Counted from the stretch's first letter, positions 1 to 8,410 are shown. The stretch is 30,059 bases of DNA from an uncultured Oscillibacter sp. (GCA_934574045.1 CAKTMK010000028.1:1-30059); one strand, 5' to 3'. Notes: generated by a model not told the origin, from the sequence alone. A program made the numbers and translations.

Positions 1-47
1 GACAGGATGTGGAGCCGGTTCAAAAAGCGCTGATTTTCCTTAATCAT
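1..47 (-). CDS. N-terminus of probable undecaprenyl-phosphate sugar phosphotransferase (partial)
   Basis: Only the first 15 codons lie in the window; the gene runs off the left edge. An ATG is preceded by a GGAGAG ribosome binding site, and the peptide begins MIKENQRFLNRL. From memory this opening is typical of clostridial exopolysaccharide polyprenyl glycosylphosphotransferases, membrane enzymes that load the first sugar phosphate onto undecaprenyl phosphate. It starts 39 bases after the stop of the O-antigen ligase gene on the same strand, so the two are probably co-transcribed. With so few residues the family call is tentative; that a coding start is here is more certain. Confidence 0.5.
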   Translation of the reverse strand, partial: MIKENQRFLNRLHIL

Positions 48-86
48 GCCATCTCTCTCCGAACATTGATAAAGCCGTCCCGCCGG

Positions 87-2546
87 TCAGGCCCGCAGGG
101 ACGCGAGATACGTCCGGTTCATCCCGGACAGCTCCACCGGCTCCATGGCCTGCGCCTCCCAGTCGTCCAGCACGTCGGCCACCCGCCGGGCCTGCGCCTG
201 ATACTCCTCCGTCCCGTCGTAATACTGGAACAGCAGGTCAAACGCGTACCGCCACGCCTCGGACCGGGAGCGGTTATACTCCAGATGGTCCACCAGCGCG
301 TCCACCGCCTTTTCCGTCTCGCCCGAGGCAAGATAATACTCCGCGGCGTAATTCGGCTCGGTGTTGATGGGCAGCTTGGCAAGGCGCGCCGCGCGGTCGG
401 GAAGCGCCTGCTTGGCCTGCGTGTCGTCGAGCTGGAGGGCGTAGACCACATAGGTCTGCAAATAGTTGACCTTATAGACCGGGTCCGTAATGACCGCCCG
501 GTCCAGCCGGTCAAAGGGGCTGCCGCTGCCGTTGACCACGTGCCAGCGCGTATAGAAATGGCAGCACAGCGCCAGCGCGCACAGCACGCCAAAGACCGGA
601 TACGCCTTTTGCAGGACGCGGGAGAGCCGCATACGGGGCGGCTTGTCCGCCTTGGGCGCGGGGGCGGGAGCCTCGGCCGCTTCCGTTTTCTTCTTCCCGC
701 CGCGGGGAGCGTCCGCCGCCGGGGCGGGAGCGGCGGGGACCGGGACCTGCGCCAGCGGCGCTCCGGCCACGTTCAGCAGCGCGAACACGCCGAACGCCAC
801 CGGCAGAAACGAATGGGTGGAAAAATCGACCTGCATGGTGGCCTGCAGCAGCATGAACACCAGCGCCGCGCCCAGCGCGGGCAGCAGGGGAGAGGGGTCC
901 TTGCCCCTGCGCCCTTTCCAGAACAGCCATGCCGACGACGCCAGAATGCCCACGAACAGGGCAAGGCCGATCAGTCCGGTGTCCATCAGGCACTGGACGA
1001 AATGATTGTGCGCATACTTCGTCTGATAGAAGAAGGACTGCACGGAGAACAGGCCCACTTCCATCGCCGCCATGCCGTTTCCGAAGATGGGGCTGCGCTG
1101 CCAGAGCTTCAGGCCGTCCCGCCAGAACTGCACGCGCTGAACGGCGTTCTGGTTGGCCCACAGGCCCTGCAGACGGTTGGCGATAAAGCCCGGCAGGAGC
1201 TTATACCCCAGCTTGAGGGACCCGTCCGCCGCGCCGGAATAGGAGGCGGCGCTCAGCTCGCCGCCCTCGGGGATGGAGAAGCGGAACCAGACCGCCTCGG
1301 AATCCTCCGGCACGGAGAAAGCCGCGCCGTCCGCGCCGCCGGAGTAAAGGACCGTCTCCGTGTGCATAATGAGGTCCTTTTCGTTCTGGGTCACGATCTG
1401 CACCCGGGCCGCGCCGCCGCTCTGCACGGAAAGGGTATACTCCCCCGCGGGGAGCGCCGCCGCGCGGCGCAGCGTCTCGCCGGGGGTCAGAGCGGCGGAG
1501 CCGGTGACGTTCATCGCCGCCAGCGCGTAGACCGCCAGCAGAGCCGCCGCCGCGCCCACCGCGGTCAGGGCCGCGCGGGGATGCGCGGAGAGGGCGGCGG
1601 TCACGCGGGGCGCGGCAAAGCGCTCCAGCGCGCACAGCGCGGCGCAGCAGAACACCATGGCCGCCAGCGGCACGACGGAAAACTGCTTCGTCCCGTCAAA
1701 CACGGCCAGATACACCGCCATCACGCCCAGCATGGTCACCACCAGCGTCTCCGCCATCAGGACCACGCCCGCCGCGCGGCGCTCGCGGCCCAGAAGCACG
1801 ATGAACACGATGAACGCCGCCAGAATGTAGCCCGCCGCGCCCACGCTGAACACCAGCACGAAGCCCAGCGAATTGAGCGCCAGACAGCACAGATGGAACC
1901 GCCGCTCCCCGCGGCCCCGGGCGCTGAGCGCAAGGCTCAGCCCCAGCAGCACGCCGATACCGGCAATGCCCGCGTAAACGTTGGGGTCCTCGGTGATGGA
2001 GGTGATCCGCGTTCCGGTCTCCAGTCCGGAGACCTGCACGTATTCATTGGTAAAAAGACCGAACAGAAGCTGGAACGGCCCCCAGATCCAGCGGGTGCCT
2101 ACCGCGTCGATGCTCAGGAGGGAGACAAAGGCGGAGAGGGCGGAAATGGCCGACGCGCCGTTAAAGCCCCGGAAGCTCCCCCGGCCGGACCCCCACACGA
2201 ACCACACGTACACGAAAAACGCGGGCAGCAGCCGCATGAAATCCGTCAGGGACAGCGGGCCGGCGTCCGCCCACAGGCAGGACACGCCGCACATCGCCAC
2301 GTAAGCCAGCACGAACAGCGCCTGCGCGTTCATCCGGGGCAGCGCGCCCCGGAAATCGCCGAACGCCGCCGCGACCAGCAGGCCCGCCCCCAGAAGCAGG
2401 CACATCACCGGCGAGGTCTCATTCGCCGTGAAGATCCACAGCAGCGCGAACGCCCCGGCCCACGCCGCCGTCAGGCCGGAAAAGGGCCGCTCCTCAGAGA
2501 GGAAGGGCACCGCGCCGCCCGTTTTTCGGTTTCGTTTCTGATCCAT
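87..2546 (-). CDS. O-antigen ligase/polymerase family membrane protein (Wzy_C)
   Basis: Predicted 819-residue polytopic membrane protein. About ten hydrophobic segments span residues 25-340. A soluble, presumably extracytoplasmic insert covers about 345-455. The Wzy_C/WaaL core follows, with RSPIFGNGMA near 485 and YAHNHFVQCLMDTGLIGL near 511-528; the histidines of this motif are typical of glycan ligases and polymerases. An Ala/Pro/Lys linker (600-640), another membrane segment (646-662) and a helical C-terminal region with a TPR-like look follow. Such enzymes join lipid-linked glycans outside the membrane, making exopolysaccharide or glycosylating surface proteins. The start is the ATG with GGGAG eight bases upstream; an ATG two codons earlier is too close to that site. 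It is followed by a sugar-transferase start. The exact acceptor is unknown; the neighbouring S-layer-type protein is one possibility. Confidence 0.82.
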   Translation of the reverse strand: MDQKRNRKTGGAVPFLSEERPFSGLTAAWAGAFALLWIFTANETSPVMCLLLGAGLLVAAAFGDFRGALPRMNAQALFVLAYVAMCGVSCLWADAGPLSLTDFMRLLPAFFVYVWFVWGSGRGSFRGFNGASAISALSAFVSLLSIDAVGTRWIWGPFQLLFGLFTNEYVQVSGLETGTRITSITEDPNVYAGIAGIGVLLGLSLALSARGRGERRFHLCCLALNSLGFVLVFSVGAAGYILAAFIVFIVLLGRERRAAGVVLMAETLVVTMLGVMAVYLAVFDGTKQFSVVPLAAMVFCCAALCALERFAAPRVTAALSAHPRAALTAVGAAAALLAVYALAAMNVTGSAALTPGETLRRAAALPAGEYTLSVQSGGAARVQIVTQNEKDLIMHTETVLYSGGADGAAFSVPEDSEAVWFRFSIPEGGELSAASYSGAADGSLKLGYKLLPGFIANRLQGLWANQNAVQRVQFWRDGLKLWQRSPIFGNGMAAMEVGLFSVQSFFYQTKYAHNHFVQCLMDTGLIGLALFVGILASSAWLFWKGRRGKDPSPLLPALGAALVFMLLQATMQVDFSTHSFLPVAFGVFALLNVAGAPLAQVPVPAAPAPAADAPRGGKKKTEAAEAPAPAPKADKPPRMRLSRVLQKAYPVFGVLCALALCCHFYTRWHVVNGSGSPFDRLDRAVITDPVYKVNYLQTYVVYALQLDDTQAKQALPDRAARLAKLPINTEPNYAAEYYLASGETEKAVDALVDHLEYNRSRSEAWRYAFDLLFQYYDGTEEYQAQARRVADVLDDWEAQAMEPVELSGMNRTYLASLRA

Positions 2547-2649
2547 AACCATATCTCCCGTCGTGTAAGCTGCCGGGGCCGCGCAGAGACGGCGGCCCCG
2601 CCGCAGGCAAGCGCCGAAACAGGGCGCAAAAAGCCAGAATATCAGTCTT

Positions 2650-2678
2650 ATTATAGTGGCTCGGCCCCGGCATTGCAA
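2650..2678 (-). promoter_or_regulatory. Sigma-A-type promoter of the O-antigen ligase gene
   Basis: On the minus strand a -35 TTGCAA is followed after 17 bases by a perfect -10 TATAAT. It lies about 100 bases before the ligase start and directly after the terminator of the SLH gene, so it separates the two units. Confidence 0.8.
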
Positions 2679-2695
2679 GCGCGGCGGCAAAATTT

Positions 2696-2740
2696 CCGAA
2701 AAACGAACGCGGCCCCCGCTCCTTTCGGAGCGGGGGCCGC
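2696..2740 (-). terminator. Intrinsic terminator of the SLH protein gene
   Basis: A perfect 14-bp GC-rich stem (2709-2722 with 2727-2740) has a 4-base loop and is followed on the minus strand by GTTCGTTTTTCGG. It begins 43 bases after the SLH protein stop codon. Confidence 0.85.
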
Positions 2741-2783
2741 GCGGTCAGCACAGATGTGCAGCCTTGCTGTCAGTCAGTCAAGA

Positions 2784-5498
2784 TCAGCTGATGCTCTCGG
2801 TGATGAACAGCTTGGAGACGGTGCGATAGCCGTTGTCGCCGTTGTCGTTGTTGTAGACATAGGCAACCTTGAAGCCGGTGATAGTTCTACCAGTGGAGGT
2901 ATCGATATCGCCGTTCTTGACGGCGTCCTTCATCTCCTTGACGGTGCTGTAGTAGTGACCGTCATCACCATACAGGTCAATAACCTGAGCGTTCTTGGCG
3001 TTCAGATAGACGTTGTTGCCATCGCGGAAGTAGAAGTTCTGAGCATCGGTCAGATCGACACCGTTCAGGGTCACGACCGCATCATAGGTACCGTCAGCCT
3101 TGACAGCGCCCTGAGAAACGGTGGTAGCCTTGTTAGCGGCATCGAACTTCTGATACTTGGTCAGAGTGTACACACCAGTGGACTCATCCTTGCTGTAGGT
3201 GAAGAAGGTGTTGTTGTAAGAATCGTCGGAAATGTCCTGATTCAGCTCGCAGTCCTTAGTCTCAACACCATCGATCCAAGCGGTGAAGTACGCAACGCGC
3301 TTGCCGTCCTTGTTGTTGGAGTGGCTGGTGACCTTCTGGAAGAACAGCAGGTTGGCGGTGTTGCCGGCATCGTCATCGTTAGGAACGACCACGGCCACGA
3401 TCTTGTTGCAGTCCTTGTTCAGGATGTAGATCAGGTTGCAGCGGTTGGTGACCTCAGAGACACCCTTCTTCACGGTGATGCCGGTCACGTCAGAGCCAAT
3501 GCCGCGCTCAGAGCTGATGAAGATGACCTTCACAGCGGAATCGAAAGGCAGCTTGCCGTTGGTAACATTCGTAGCGCCGTCGACAACGTCAGCGGTGTAC
3601 TGGCCGTTAGCCAGAGCGGTGTCGGTCGCGGGATCGTACACCAGACGGCCGCTAGTCCAAGTGGTAGCAGGCTCGAGCAGGCTGTACTCAGAGTTGTTGG
3701 CGGTGGAGGTGGCATACTCAAAGACCATGCCCTGAACGTCAGCCTCGCTGTGGCCGTACAGGTTGGGAGAAGTACCGAGGTTCAGCTCGATGGAGTTGCC
3801 ATTGGAATCCCAGCCCTTGGCATACTTGATGATCTTGCCGTTCACCAGAGAAGAGTAGATCTCGTCAACGATGATGGCGGAGTTGTTGGCCTGAACGTCC
3901 TTGGCATAGATCACATAGCCATAGGTGTCCAGATAGATGGTGGTATCCACAGCGGAGGAGAGCTTGGTGCTGGGAGTCAGCTCGTTGTCCTCAGAATTCC
4001 ACAGCTTGCTCATCTTGTAAGCGGTGCCAGCAACAGTCACGCCGTTGACCGTGTCGTTCTTGGACTTGACCTTGACGCTGGTCAGGCTGCCGGTGACGCT
4101 CTGAGGAACGATCACGGAATTAGCAGTGTAGGTAGCGCCGCCATCGGTGGTCAGGGGCACGACCAGAACGATGTCATCAGCCTTCAGGCCCTTAACGTCG
4201 TTCCAGATATCATCGCTGTCCTTCACGGCAGAAATGGTATCCCGCACAGTGCCATTCATGTCGGTGTTGGCGGTCTTGAAAGTGACCTCGCTGGAGCGAA
4301 CAGCGTTGACCTGCATGACCTGAGTCTTGATAACAACGATGCTGGCAATGGTGTCAGCCGTAGTGTCATCCAGATAGACCTCAACCAGAACGCCGTTGCC
4401 AGTGATCCCGTCAAACACGCCAGCGTTCTCGGAATCAGTGGTCTTGCCAACAGTCAGCGTATAACTACCCACAGTGTTGGTGGGATTGCCGTTGATCGTC
4501 AGGGCGGTGTTGTTACCGATCACGAAGTCCTTCAGGCCCATGTCCTTCACTTCGTCGACATTGGTGTCACCGTTGGGAGCAGCAGTGTAGGTGAAGTCCG
4601 GCTTGGTGGCATAGGTGCCGATCTTGACGTTCTTGTAACTCCACTGGTTGGAGGGACGACCGAAGTCATCGGGAATAATGCGATTGCTGTTGTTGGGGCG
4701 AGCATTGTCCAGCTTCAGGTCGGGGAAGTGCTCCTCGCCGAACTCCAGAGTCAGGTAGTTGGAGTTGTTGCCGCTGGTCTGGCCGCTGATGTTCGCATTG
4801 ATGTTGTCGTTGCGGCTGGTCTTGTAGGAACGCTCGGCGTTGATGACAACGCTGGCGTCGCCGGCGGTCACGCTGGCGCCACCGGTGTACTCGACCTCGG
4901 TAGCCTTCAGGGTGTTCAGAGCCAGCAGGCAGGCCTCTTCACGGTTGATGCCGTTGTTGCCCTTGAAAGCGGTAACAAAGTCATCGAACAGGCCGGCGGC
5001 GTTGCCCAGACGGGCCACGTTCATGGTCCAGCCGGTGCCGGTGAAGCCCTCGATCTTGCCGTCATAACCCAGAGCGCCCAGCAGCATCTTGGTGAACGCA
5101 TAGCCGGTCAGGGGAGCGGTGGGACGGAAGGTACCGTCGGCATAGCCGTTGATGTAGCCAGCGGTCTTGCAGTAGGAGATGACGCCGGCAAAGGTGTTGG
5201 TGACAGGCACGTCGCTGTAGGGAGCGGCGGCGACCGTCAGGTTGGAAGCGGCCTCAGAGCCGATCATCAGGGAAACGATGATCTTGGCAGCAGCGCCGCG
5301 GGTCAGGGCACCGGTGGGCTTGAAAGAGCCGTCTTCATAACCGGTGATGATGCCGAGCTTATTCAGAACGGCAACAGCTTCCTCGTACTGGATCTCAGAC
5401 TTGTCGGTGAGATCCTTGTACTCGGCGGCTCCGGCGCCGATGGTGACCAGAGACATGGTCATAACCAGAGCCAGAACCAGAGAAAGGAACTTCTTCAT
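2784..5498 (-). CDS. S-layer homology (SLH) domain exoprotein
   Basis: 904 residues with a Sec signal peptide (MKKFLSLVLALVMTMS, cleavage near the GAGAA at 22-26). SLH domain 1 (about 27-80) holds LGIITGYEDGSFKPTGALTR, domain 2 (about 92-147) holds AGYINGYADGTFRPTAPLT, and a degenerate third (about 155-200) holds GNNGINREEACLLAL. SLH triplets anchor proteins non-covalently to pyruvylated secondary cell-wall polymer. The remaining 700 residues are rich in Thr, Ser, Asn, Asp and Val, almost free of Cys, and not recognised; they look like beta-rich surface-array sequence. The start is the ATG with a near-perfect AAAAGGAGG seven bases upstream; an in-frame ATG 60 codons earlier lies inside the promoter. 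Base composition is less GC-rich and codon choice more uniform than in neighbouring genes, as expected for very high expression. It may be the main S-layer protein, but one locus cannot prove that. Confidence 0.88.
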   Translation of the reverse strand: MKKFLSLVLALVMTMSLVTIGAGAAEYKDLTDKSEIQYEEAVAVLNKLGIITGYEDGSFKPTGALTRGAAAKIIVSLMIGSEAASNLTVAAAPYSDVPVTNTFAGVISYCKTAGYINGYADGTFRPTAPLTGYAFTKMLLGALGYDGKIEGFTGTGWTMNVARLGNAAGLFDDFVTAFKGNNGINREEACLLALNTLKATEVEYTGGASVTAGDASVVINAERSYKTSRNDNINANISGQTSGNNSNYLTLEFGEEHFPDLKLDNARPNNSNRIIPDDFGRPSNQWSYKNVKIGTYATKPDFTYTAAPNGDTNVDEVKDMGLKDFVIGNNTALTINGNPTNTVGSYTLTVGKTTDSENAGVFDGITGNGVLVEVYLDDTTADTIASIVVIKTQVMQVNAVRSSEVTFKTANTDMNGTVRDTISAVKDSDDIWNDVKGLKADDIVLVVPLTTDGGATYTANSVIVPQSVTGSLTSVKVKSKNDTVNGVTVAGTAYKMSKLWNSEDNELTPSTKLSSAVDTTIYLDTYGYVIYAKDVQANNSAIIVDEIYSSLVNGKIIKYAKGWDSNGNSIELNLGTSPNLYGHSEADVQGMVFEYATSTANNSEYSLLEPATTWTSGRLVYDPATDTALANGQYTADVVDGATNVTNGKLPFDSAVKVIFISSERGIGSDVTGITVKKGVSEVTNRCNLIYILNKDCNKIVAVVVPNDDDAGNTANLLFFQKVTSHSNNKDGKRVAYFTAWIDGVETKDCELNQDISDDSYNNTFFTYSKDESTGVYTLTKYQKFDAANKATTVSQGAVKADGTYDAVVTLNGVDLTDAQNFYFRDGNNVYLNAKNAQVIDLYGDDGHYYSTVKEMKDAVKNGDIDTSTGRTITGFKVAYVYNNDNGDNGYRTVSKLFITESIS

Positions 5499-5521
5499 GG
5501 ATTTTCCTCCTTTTAAATTTA

Positions 5522-5537
5522 CCGCAGGTTTCTGCGG
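5522..5537 (-). promoter_or_regulatory. Leader hairpin just before the SLH gene RBS
   Basis: CCGCAG-GTTT-CTGCGG forms a 6-bp stem-loop in the roughly 145-base leader of the SLH gene, about 10 bases before the ribosome binding site. Long structured leaders are common on abundant surface-protein mRNAs, where they stabilise the message; that role here is inference. Confidence 0.4.
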
Positions 5538-5649
5538 CATTGAGTTGAACATCCGAGAAGCCGTTCCGTGACCCGGCGCACATACCGTGGCTAGCCGGTC
5601 CCGTATCTGCTCCGGGAGCGGGAGACGCCGCCTCGTCTGTTCATGATGT

Positions 5650-5678
5650 ATCCTAGCAGATTCTTTTTTTTGTTTCAA
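5650..5678 (-). promoter_or_regulatory. Promoter of the SLH protein gene
   Basis: On the minus strand -35 TTGAAA, a 17-base spacer with an A-rich run, then -10 TAGGAT. It predicts a leader of about 145 bases. A WalR-type box sits 15 bases upstream of the -35. Confidence 0.7.
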
Positions 5679-5693
5679 GAGGTTCGGGCCATT

Positions 5694-5710
5694 TGTAACA
5701 TGCTTGTAAT
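5694..5710 (+). promoter_or_regulatory. WalR-type box upstream of the SLH gene promoter
   Basis: TGTAAC-ATGCT-TGTAAT matches both half-sites of the WalR (YycF) consensus TGTWAH-N5-TGTWAH with the exact 5-base spacing. It reads on the plus strand and lies 15 bases upstream of the minus-strand -35. A second perfect box is found before the M23 hydrolase gene. That the regulator is a WalRK orthologue is inference; its gene is not in this window. Confidence 0.55.
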
Positions 5711-5714
5711 ATGA

Positions 5715-5738
5715 CCCCCCTGTCCGGGGACAGGGGGG
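5715..5738 (-). terminator. Strong hairpin after the small phage-like gene
   Basis: An 11-bp perfect stem CCCCCCTGTCC/GGACAGGGGGG (5715-5725 with 5728-5738) lies 17 bases beyond the stop of the 67-residue gene. It is followed by TCATATTAC and not by a clean T run, so it is a likely but not canonical terminator. It also shields the SLH promoter from read-through. Confidence 0.5.
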
Positions 5739-5754
5739 CCGAAACGCGCGCTTA

Positions 5755-5958
5755 TTATAATAATGTGTCGTCCGCCGGGGCCTGCGCGTCGTCCGGCGGG
5801 ATGAACGCGCCGTCCCGCAGGAGCCAGTTCTGCTCCACCTCGTCGGGCGCCTCGGCGCACAGGGCGGCGAAGGCCGCGCCGTACCACTGCTCCACGGGGG
5901 TGGCGTACTGGGGGATGATCTCCGCCACCGCGCCGTTGTCCACTCTCACAATTTTCAT
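5755..5958 (-). CDS. Small phage-tail-associated-like protein
   Basis: 67 residues, starting MKIVRVDNGAVAEIIPQY and carrying PVEQWYGAAFAALC and an acidic, Pro/Asp-rich tail ending in TAA. From memory, very similar small proteins follow tail-fibre genes in clostridial prophages; no enzymatic function is known to me. It starts 2 bases after the stop of the glycine-rich gene, and its Shine-Dalgarno (GGCGGTG) lies over that gene's end, so translation is probably coupled. No other phage gene is present, which makes the pair an orphan or domesticated cassette. Confidence 0.6.
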   Translation of the reverse strand: MKIVRVDNGAVAEIIPQYATPVEQWYGAAFAALCAEAPDEVEQNWLLRDGAFIPPDDAQAPADDTLL

Positions 5959-5960
5959 CT

Positions 5961-6941
5961 TCACACCGCCTTTGCATAGATCAAAATCATGCCGGGGGAG
6001 CCGGAGCCGGAGGTCGTGCTGTCCGTCAGGTTCCCGACGAACGACGCGCCGCCGCCATTGCCGTTGCCCGTGGCGCTGCCCGCCACGCAGTCCTTTCCGG
6101 ACGCGCCGTCGCCGCCCTTTGTCCCGTCCGGCATGGCCATAACGGTCTGCGTATGCGCGCCGCCCGCGCACAGCGTGACCATACCGGGGTCAAACCGGTT
6201 CTGGGATTCCCGGGGAGACTGAGACAGGCCGCCGTGACTGTTGGATGTATTCTGCGTTGGGCAGCTTCCGTACATGGGAACAGTCGCCGCGCGGAAGCCG
6301 GGGTTCGGGTCGGACCCCTGACCACCGTTCGCGCCGTCAGCATATGTGCTTGCCCACGTTCCGCCCGCGCCGCCGAGGACGGTGACGCCGTTGAAGGCGG
6401 TGGTGCCGCCCGCGTTCCCGTTCGCGGCGTTCCTGCCGGTCGTCCCGGCTCCGCCCGCGCCCACAACAACGGCGATCTTCCGGCCCGGGGTCACGGTCAG
6501 CTCGATGTTTTTCCCGTATCCCGCGGCTCCGCCGGTGGGGTAATAGGTCTGCGAGCTGCCCTGAGAGCCTCTCGCTCCGCTCCCCCCGCCGCCGACCATG
6601 TACACGCCGACGCGGTATGACCTGCCGCCGAACAGGTTCGGCGCGGTCCACGTATACGCCCCCGCCGTGCGGTACTCCTGCACCAGCGTCCACGGCAGCG
6701 CCGCCGCCAGCTTGACAAAGGCCGCGTTCGGCGCGGTCCTGGCGGCAAGGCCGTACAGCAGGCTGGTCGCCGCCGCCAGCGTCTCCTCCTTCTTCCACGT
6801 GTCGGCCCGGAGCGCCGCCGTACCGGCGTCCAGCGCGTGCAGCGCCGCGTCCACGGCGGCGTTGGCCGCGTTAAAATCCGTCCGCAGGATGCGGTCCTGC
6901 TCCTCCCACTGGGGAAGGCCGTAATGCTCCGTGCGGTTCAT
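5961..6941 (-). CDS. Glycine-rich phage tail fibre-like protein
   Basis: 326 residues. The N-terminal 95 residues are helical and open MNRTEHYGLPQWEEQDRILR, a form I know from tail-fibre proteins of clostridial phages (the HYGLPQWE...DFNAAN pattern). From about 105 to the end it is a glycine-rich domain with GGGGSG, GGAAGYGKN, VVGAGGAG and GGGASFVGN motifs and almost no charge, ending in PGMILIYAKAV. Such domains fold as beta-rich adhesive modules at fibre tips. There is no signal peptide. The ATG is preceded by GGAGGGG and overlaps the stop of a 14-codon ORF by four bases (ATGA). No capsid, tail-tube or lysis genes flank it, so a phage-derived adhesin or tailocin remnant is possible. Confidence 0.65.
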   Translation of the reverse strand: MNRTEHYGLPQWEEQDRILRTDFNAANAAVDAALHALDAGTAALRADTWKKEETLAAATSLLYGLAARTAPNAAFVKLAAALPWTLVQEYRTAGAYTWTAPNLFGGRSYRVGVYMVGGGGSGARGSQGSSQTYYPTGGAAGYGKNIELTVTPGRKIAVVVGAGGAGTTGRNAANGNAGGTTAFNGVTVLGGAGGTWASTYADGANGGQGSDPNPGFRAATVPMYGSCPTQNTSNSHGGLSQSPRESQNRFDPGMVTLCAGGAHTQTVMAMPDGTKGGDGASGKDCVAGSATGNGNGGGASFVGNLTDSTTSGSGSPGMILIYAKAV

Positions 6942-6982
6942 ACCGTTCCCCTCCTGTCCGTTTGTCCGCTCTGTTTGCTCAT
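6938..6982 (-). CDS. Possible 14-residue leader peptide overlapping the glycine-rich gene
   Basis: The ORF reads MSKQSGQTDRRGTV and ends in TGA inside the ATGA that starts the fibre-like gene. It has its own AAAGGAG site eight bases before the ATG. Its last codons carry the ribosome binding site of the next gene, the arrangement expected for translational coupling. A chance ORF of this size is easily possible. Confidence 0.3.
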   Translation of the reverse strand: MSKQSGQTDRRGTV

Positions 6983-7021
6983 TTCATGCGCTCCTTTCCG
7001 TCCGTCCGCGCCGAGGCGCGG

Positions 7022-7059
7022 GGTTTTGGCGCGGGACGCGCCGCGTCCCGTCAAAATCC
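7022..7059. repeat. Extended inverted repeat in the 6983-7235 intergenic region
   Basis: A perfect core CGGGACGC-GCC-GCGTCCCG is flanked by GGTTTTG on one side and CAAAATCC on the other, giving an imperfect hairpin of about 38 bases. It lies between the divergent fibre-like and glycosyltransferase genes. No T run follows on either strand, so a regulatory or structural role is more likely than termination. Confidence 0.4.
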
Positions 7060-7078
7060 GGGGCCGGAGGGGGAAAAT

Positions 7079-7095
7079 TTGCACGGAAGCGTGCA
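7079..7095 (-). promoter_or_regulatory. 17-base palindromic element, copy 1
   Basis: On the minus strand the sequence is TGCACGCTTCCGTGCAA, with arms TGCACG/CGTGCA. The identical 17-mer occurs on the plus strand at 9865-9881. In both places it points toward a downstream start codon. Outer bases extend the symmetry (GGAAAATT...AATTTTCC). Confidence 0.45.
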
Positions 7096-7172
7096 ATTTT
7101 CCTGAAAATCGTCCGTTTCAAGCCGGAGATTGGCAAAGCGGGCGGAAATTTCAGGGGATCGGACGGCGGCGC

Positions 7173-7201
7173 TTGCGCAAAGGCGGGCCGTCCGGTATAA
7201 T
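7173..7201 (+). promoter_or_regulatory. Promoter of the GT4 glycosyltransferase gene
   Basis: -35 TTGCGC, a 17-base spacer and a perfect -10 TATAAT, placed 35 bases before the start codon. Confidence 0.7.
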
Positions 7202-7235
7202 GAGGGCGGCGGCGCGCCGAAAGGAGTTCGTTGTG

Positions 7236-8369
7236 ATGAAAACCGTTTTGTTCACCGCGTCTACATATTCCCACATCCGCAGCTTCCACCGGCCCTATCT
7301 GGCGGCGTTCCGCCGCATGGGGTGGGCGGTCCACATCGCCTGCGGCGGGCCGGAGCTGGACATTCCGGAGGCGGACCGGCGCATTTCCCTGCCCTTTGAG
7401 AAGAAAATGACCGCCCCCGCCAACTTCCGGGCGCAGGCGGCGCTGCGCCGGGCGATGGAGGAGACGGAATACAGCCTTGTGATCGCCCACACGTCGCTGG
7501 CCGCGTTTTTCACCCGCCGGGCGGCGGCGCAGCTGGGACGGCGGCGGCCGCCGGTCATCAACGTGGCCCACGGGTATCTCTTTGACGACCGGACGGGCTT
7601 TTTCAAGCGCAGCCTTCTGCTGACGGCGGAGCGTCTCACCGCGCCGCAGACGGATCTGCTGCTGACCATGAACCGCTGGGACTATGCGCTGGCCCGGCGG
7701 GAGCGGCTGGGGCGGCGGGTGATGAACATCCCCGGCATGGGCGTGGATTTTTCCCGGCTGGACGGGCGGGAGGCCGACGGCGCGGCGCTGCGCCGGGAAC
7801 TGGGTCTGCGCCCGGAGGACCTTTTGATCGTATACGCGGCGGAATTTTCCGCACGAAAATCACAGTCCGTATTGCTCCGTGCGCTGGCAAAGCTTCCGGA
7901 GCGGGCGAAGCTGGCCCTGCCGGGTCAGGGCGCGCTGCTGGACCAGTGCCGCGCTCTGGCGGAGGAGCTGGGTCTTGCGGGCCGGGTGTTTTTCCCGGGG
8001 CAGGAGCCGGATATGCCCCGTTGGTACGCCGCCGCGGACATCGCCGCCTCCGCCAGCCGGTCGGAGGGACTGCCCTTCAACATCATGGAGGCCATGTACG
8101 CCGGACTGCCCGTGGCGGCCAGCGCTGTGAAGGGCCACACCGATCTTCTGGACGGCGGCTGCGGCCTGCTGTATCCCTACGGGGACGAGGCGCTCTGCGC
8201 CGCGGCGCTCCGGCGGCTGATCGACGATCCCGCCCTGCGGCAGGAGCTGGGGGCCAAGGCCCGCCGCGCCGCCGCGCCCTACGGGCTGGACGCCGTGGAA
8301 CCGCAGGTGATGGCGGCGTACTGCTCCGTTCTGCCGGAGGGGACCGCCCCCGCGCCCGCCGCGCGGTGA
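7236..8369 (+). CDS. GT4-family glycosyltransferase (EpsD-like)
   Basis: 377 residues, a GT-B glycosyltransferase. The N-terminal acceptor half opens MKTVLFTASTYSHIRSFHRP and has AHTSLAAFFTRR near 84-95 and INVAHGYLFDD near 108-118. The C-terminal nucleotide-sugar half has GMGVDFSRL, VYAAEFSARKSQ (199-210) and the E-x7-E signature EGLPFNIME at 277-285. Close matches I recall are EpsD/CapM-type enzymes that add a hexose or HexNAc to a lipid-linked repeat unit in the cytoplasm. The ATG has AAAGGAG nine bases upstream. It has its own promoter and terminator, so it is a single-gene unit, convergent with galE, which could supply UDP-galactose or UDP-GalNAc. Donor and acceptor cannot be read from the sequence. 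Confidence 0.85.
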   Translation: MKTVLFTASTYSHIRSFHRPYLAAFRRMGWAVHIACGGPELDIPEADRRISLPFEKKMTAPANFRAQAALRRAMEETEYSLVIAHTSLAAFFTRRAAAQLGRRRPPVINVAHGYLFDDRTGFFKRSLLLTAERLTAPQTDLLLTMNRWDYALARRERLGRRVMNIPGMGVDFSRLDGREADGAALRRELGLRPEDLLIVYAAEFSARKSQSVLLRALAKLPERAKLALPGQGALLDQCRALAEELGLAGRVFFPGQEPDMPRWYAAADIAASASRSEGLPFNIMEAMYAGLPVAASAVKGHTDLLDGGCGLLYPYGDEALCAAALRRLIDDPALRQELGAKARRAAAPYGLDAVEPQVMAAYCSVLPEGTAPAPAAR

Positions 8370-8410
8370 GCGCGCCGATGTTTCCGCCGCGCAGGCCCGA
8401 AAAATCTGAA

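Noticed and set aside
9..5516. An 1835-codon open frame on the plus strand
   Set aside because: It is antisense to the O-antigen ligase and SLH genes, which both have RBS, promoters and recognisable domains. In GC-rich DNA with biased third positions the opposite strand stays open by chance; the product is low-complexity with no domain.
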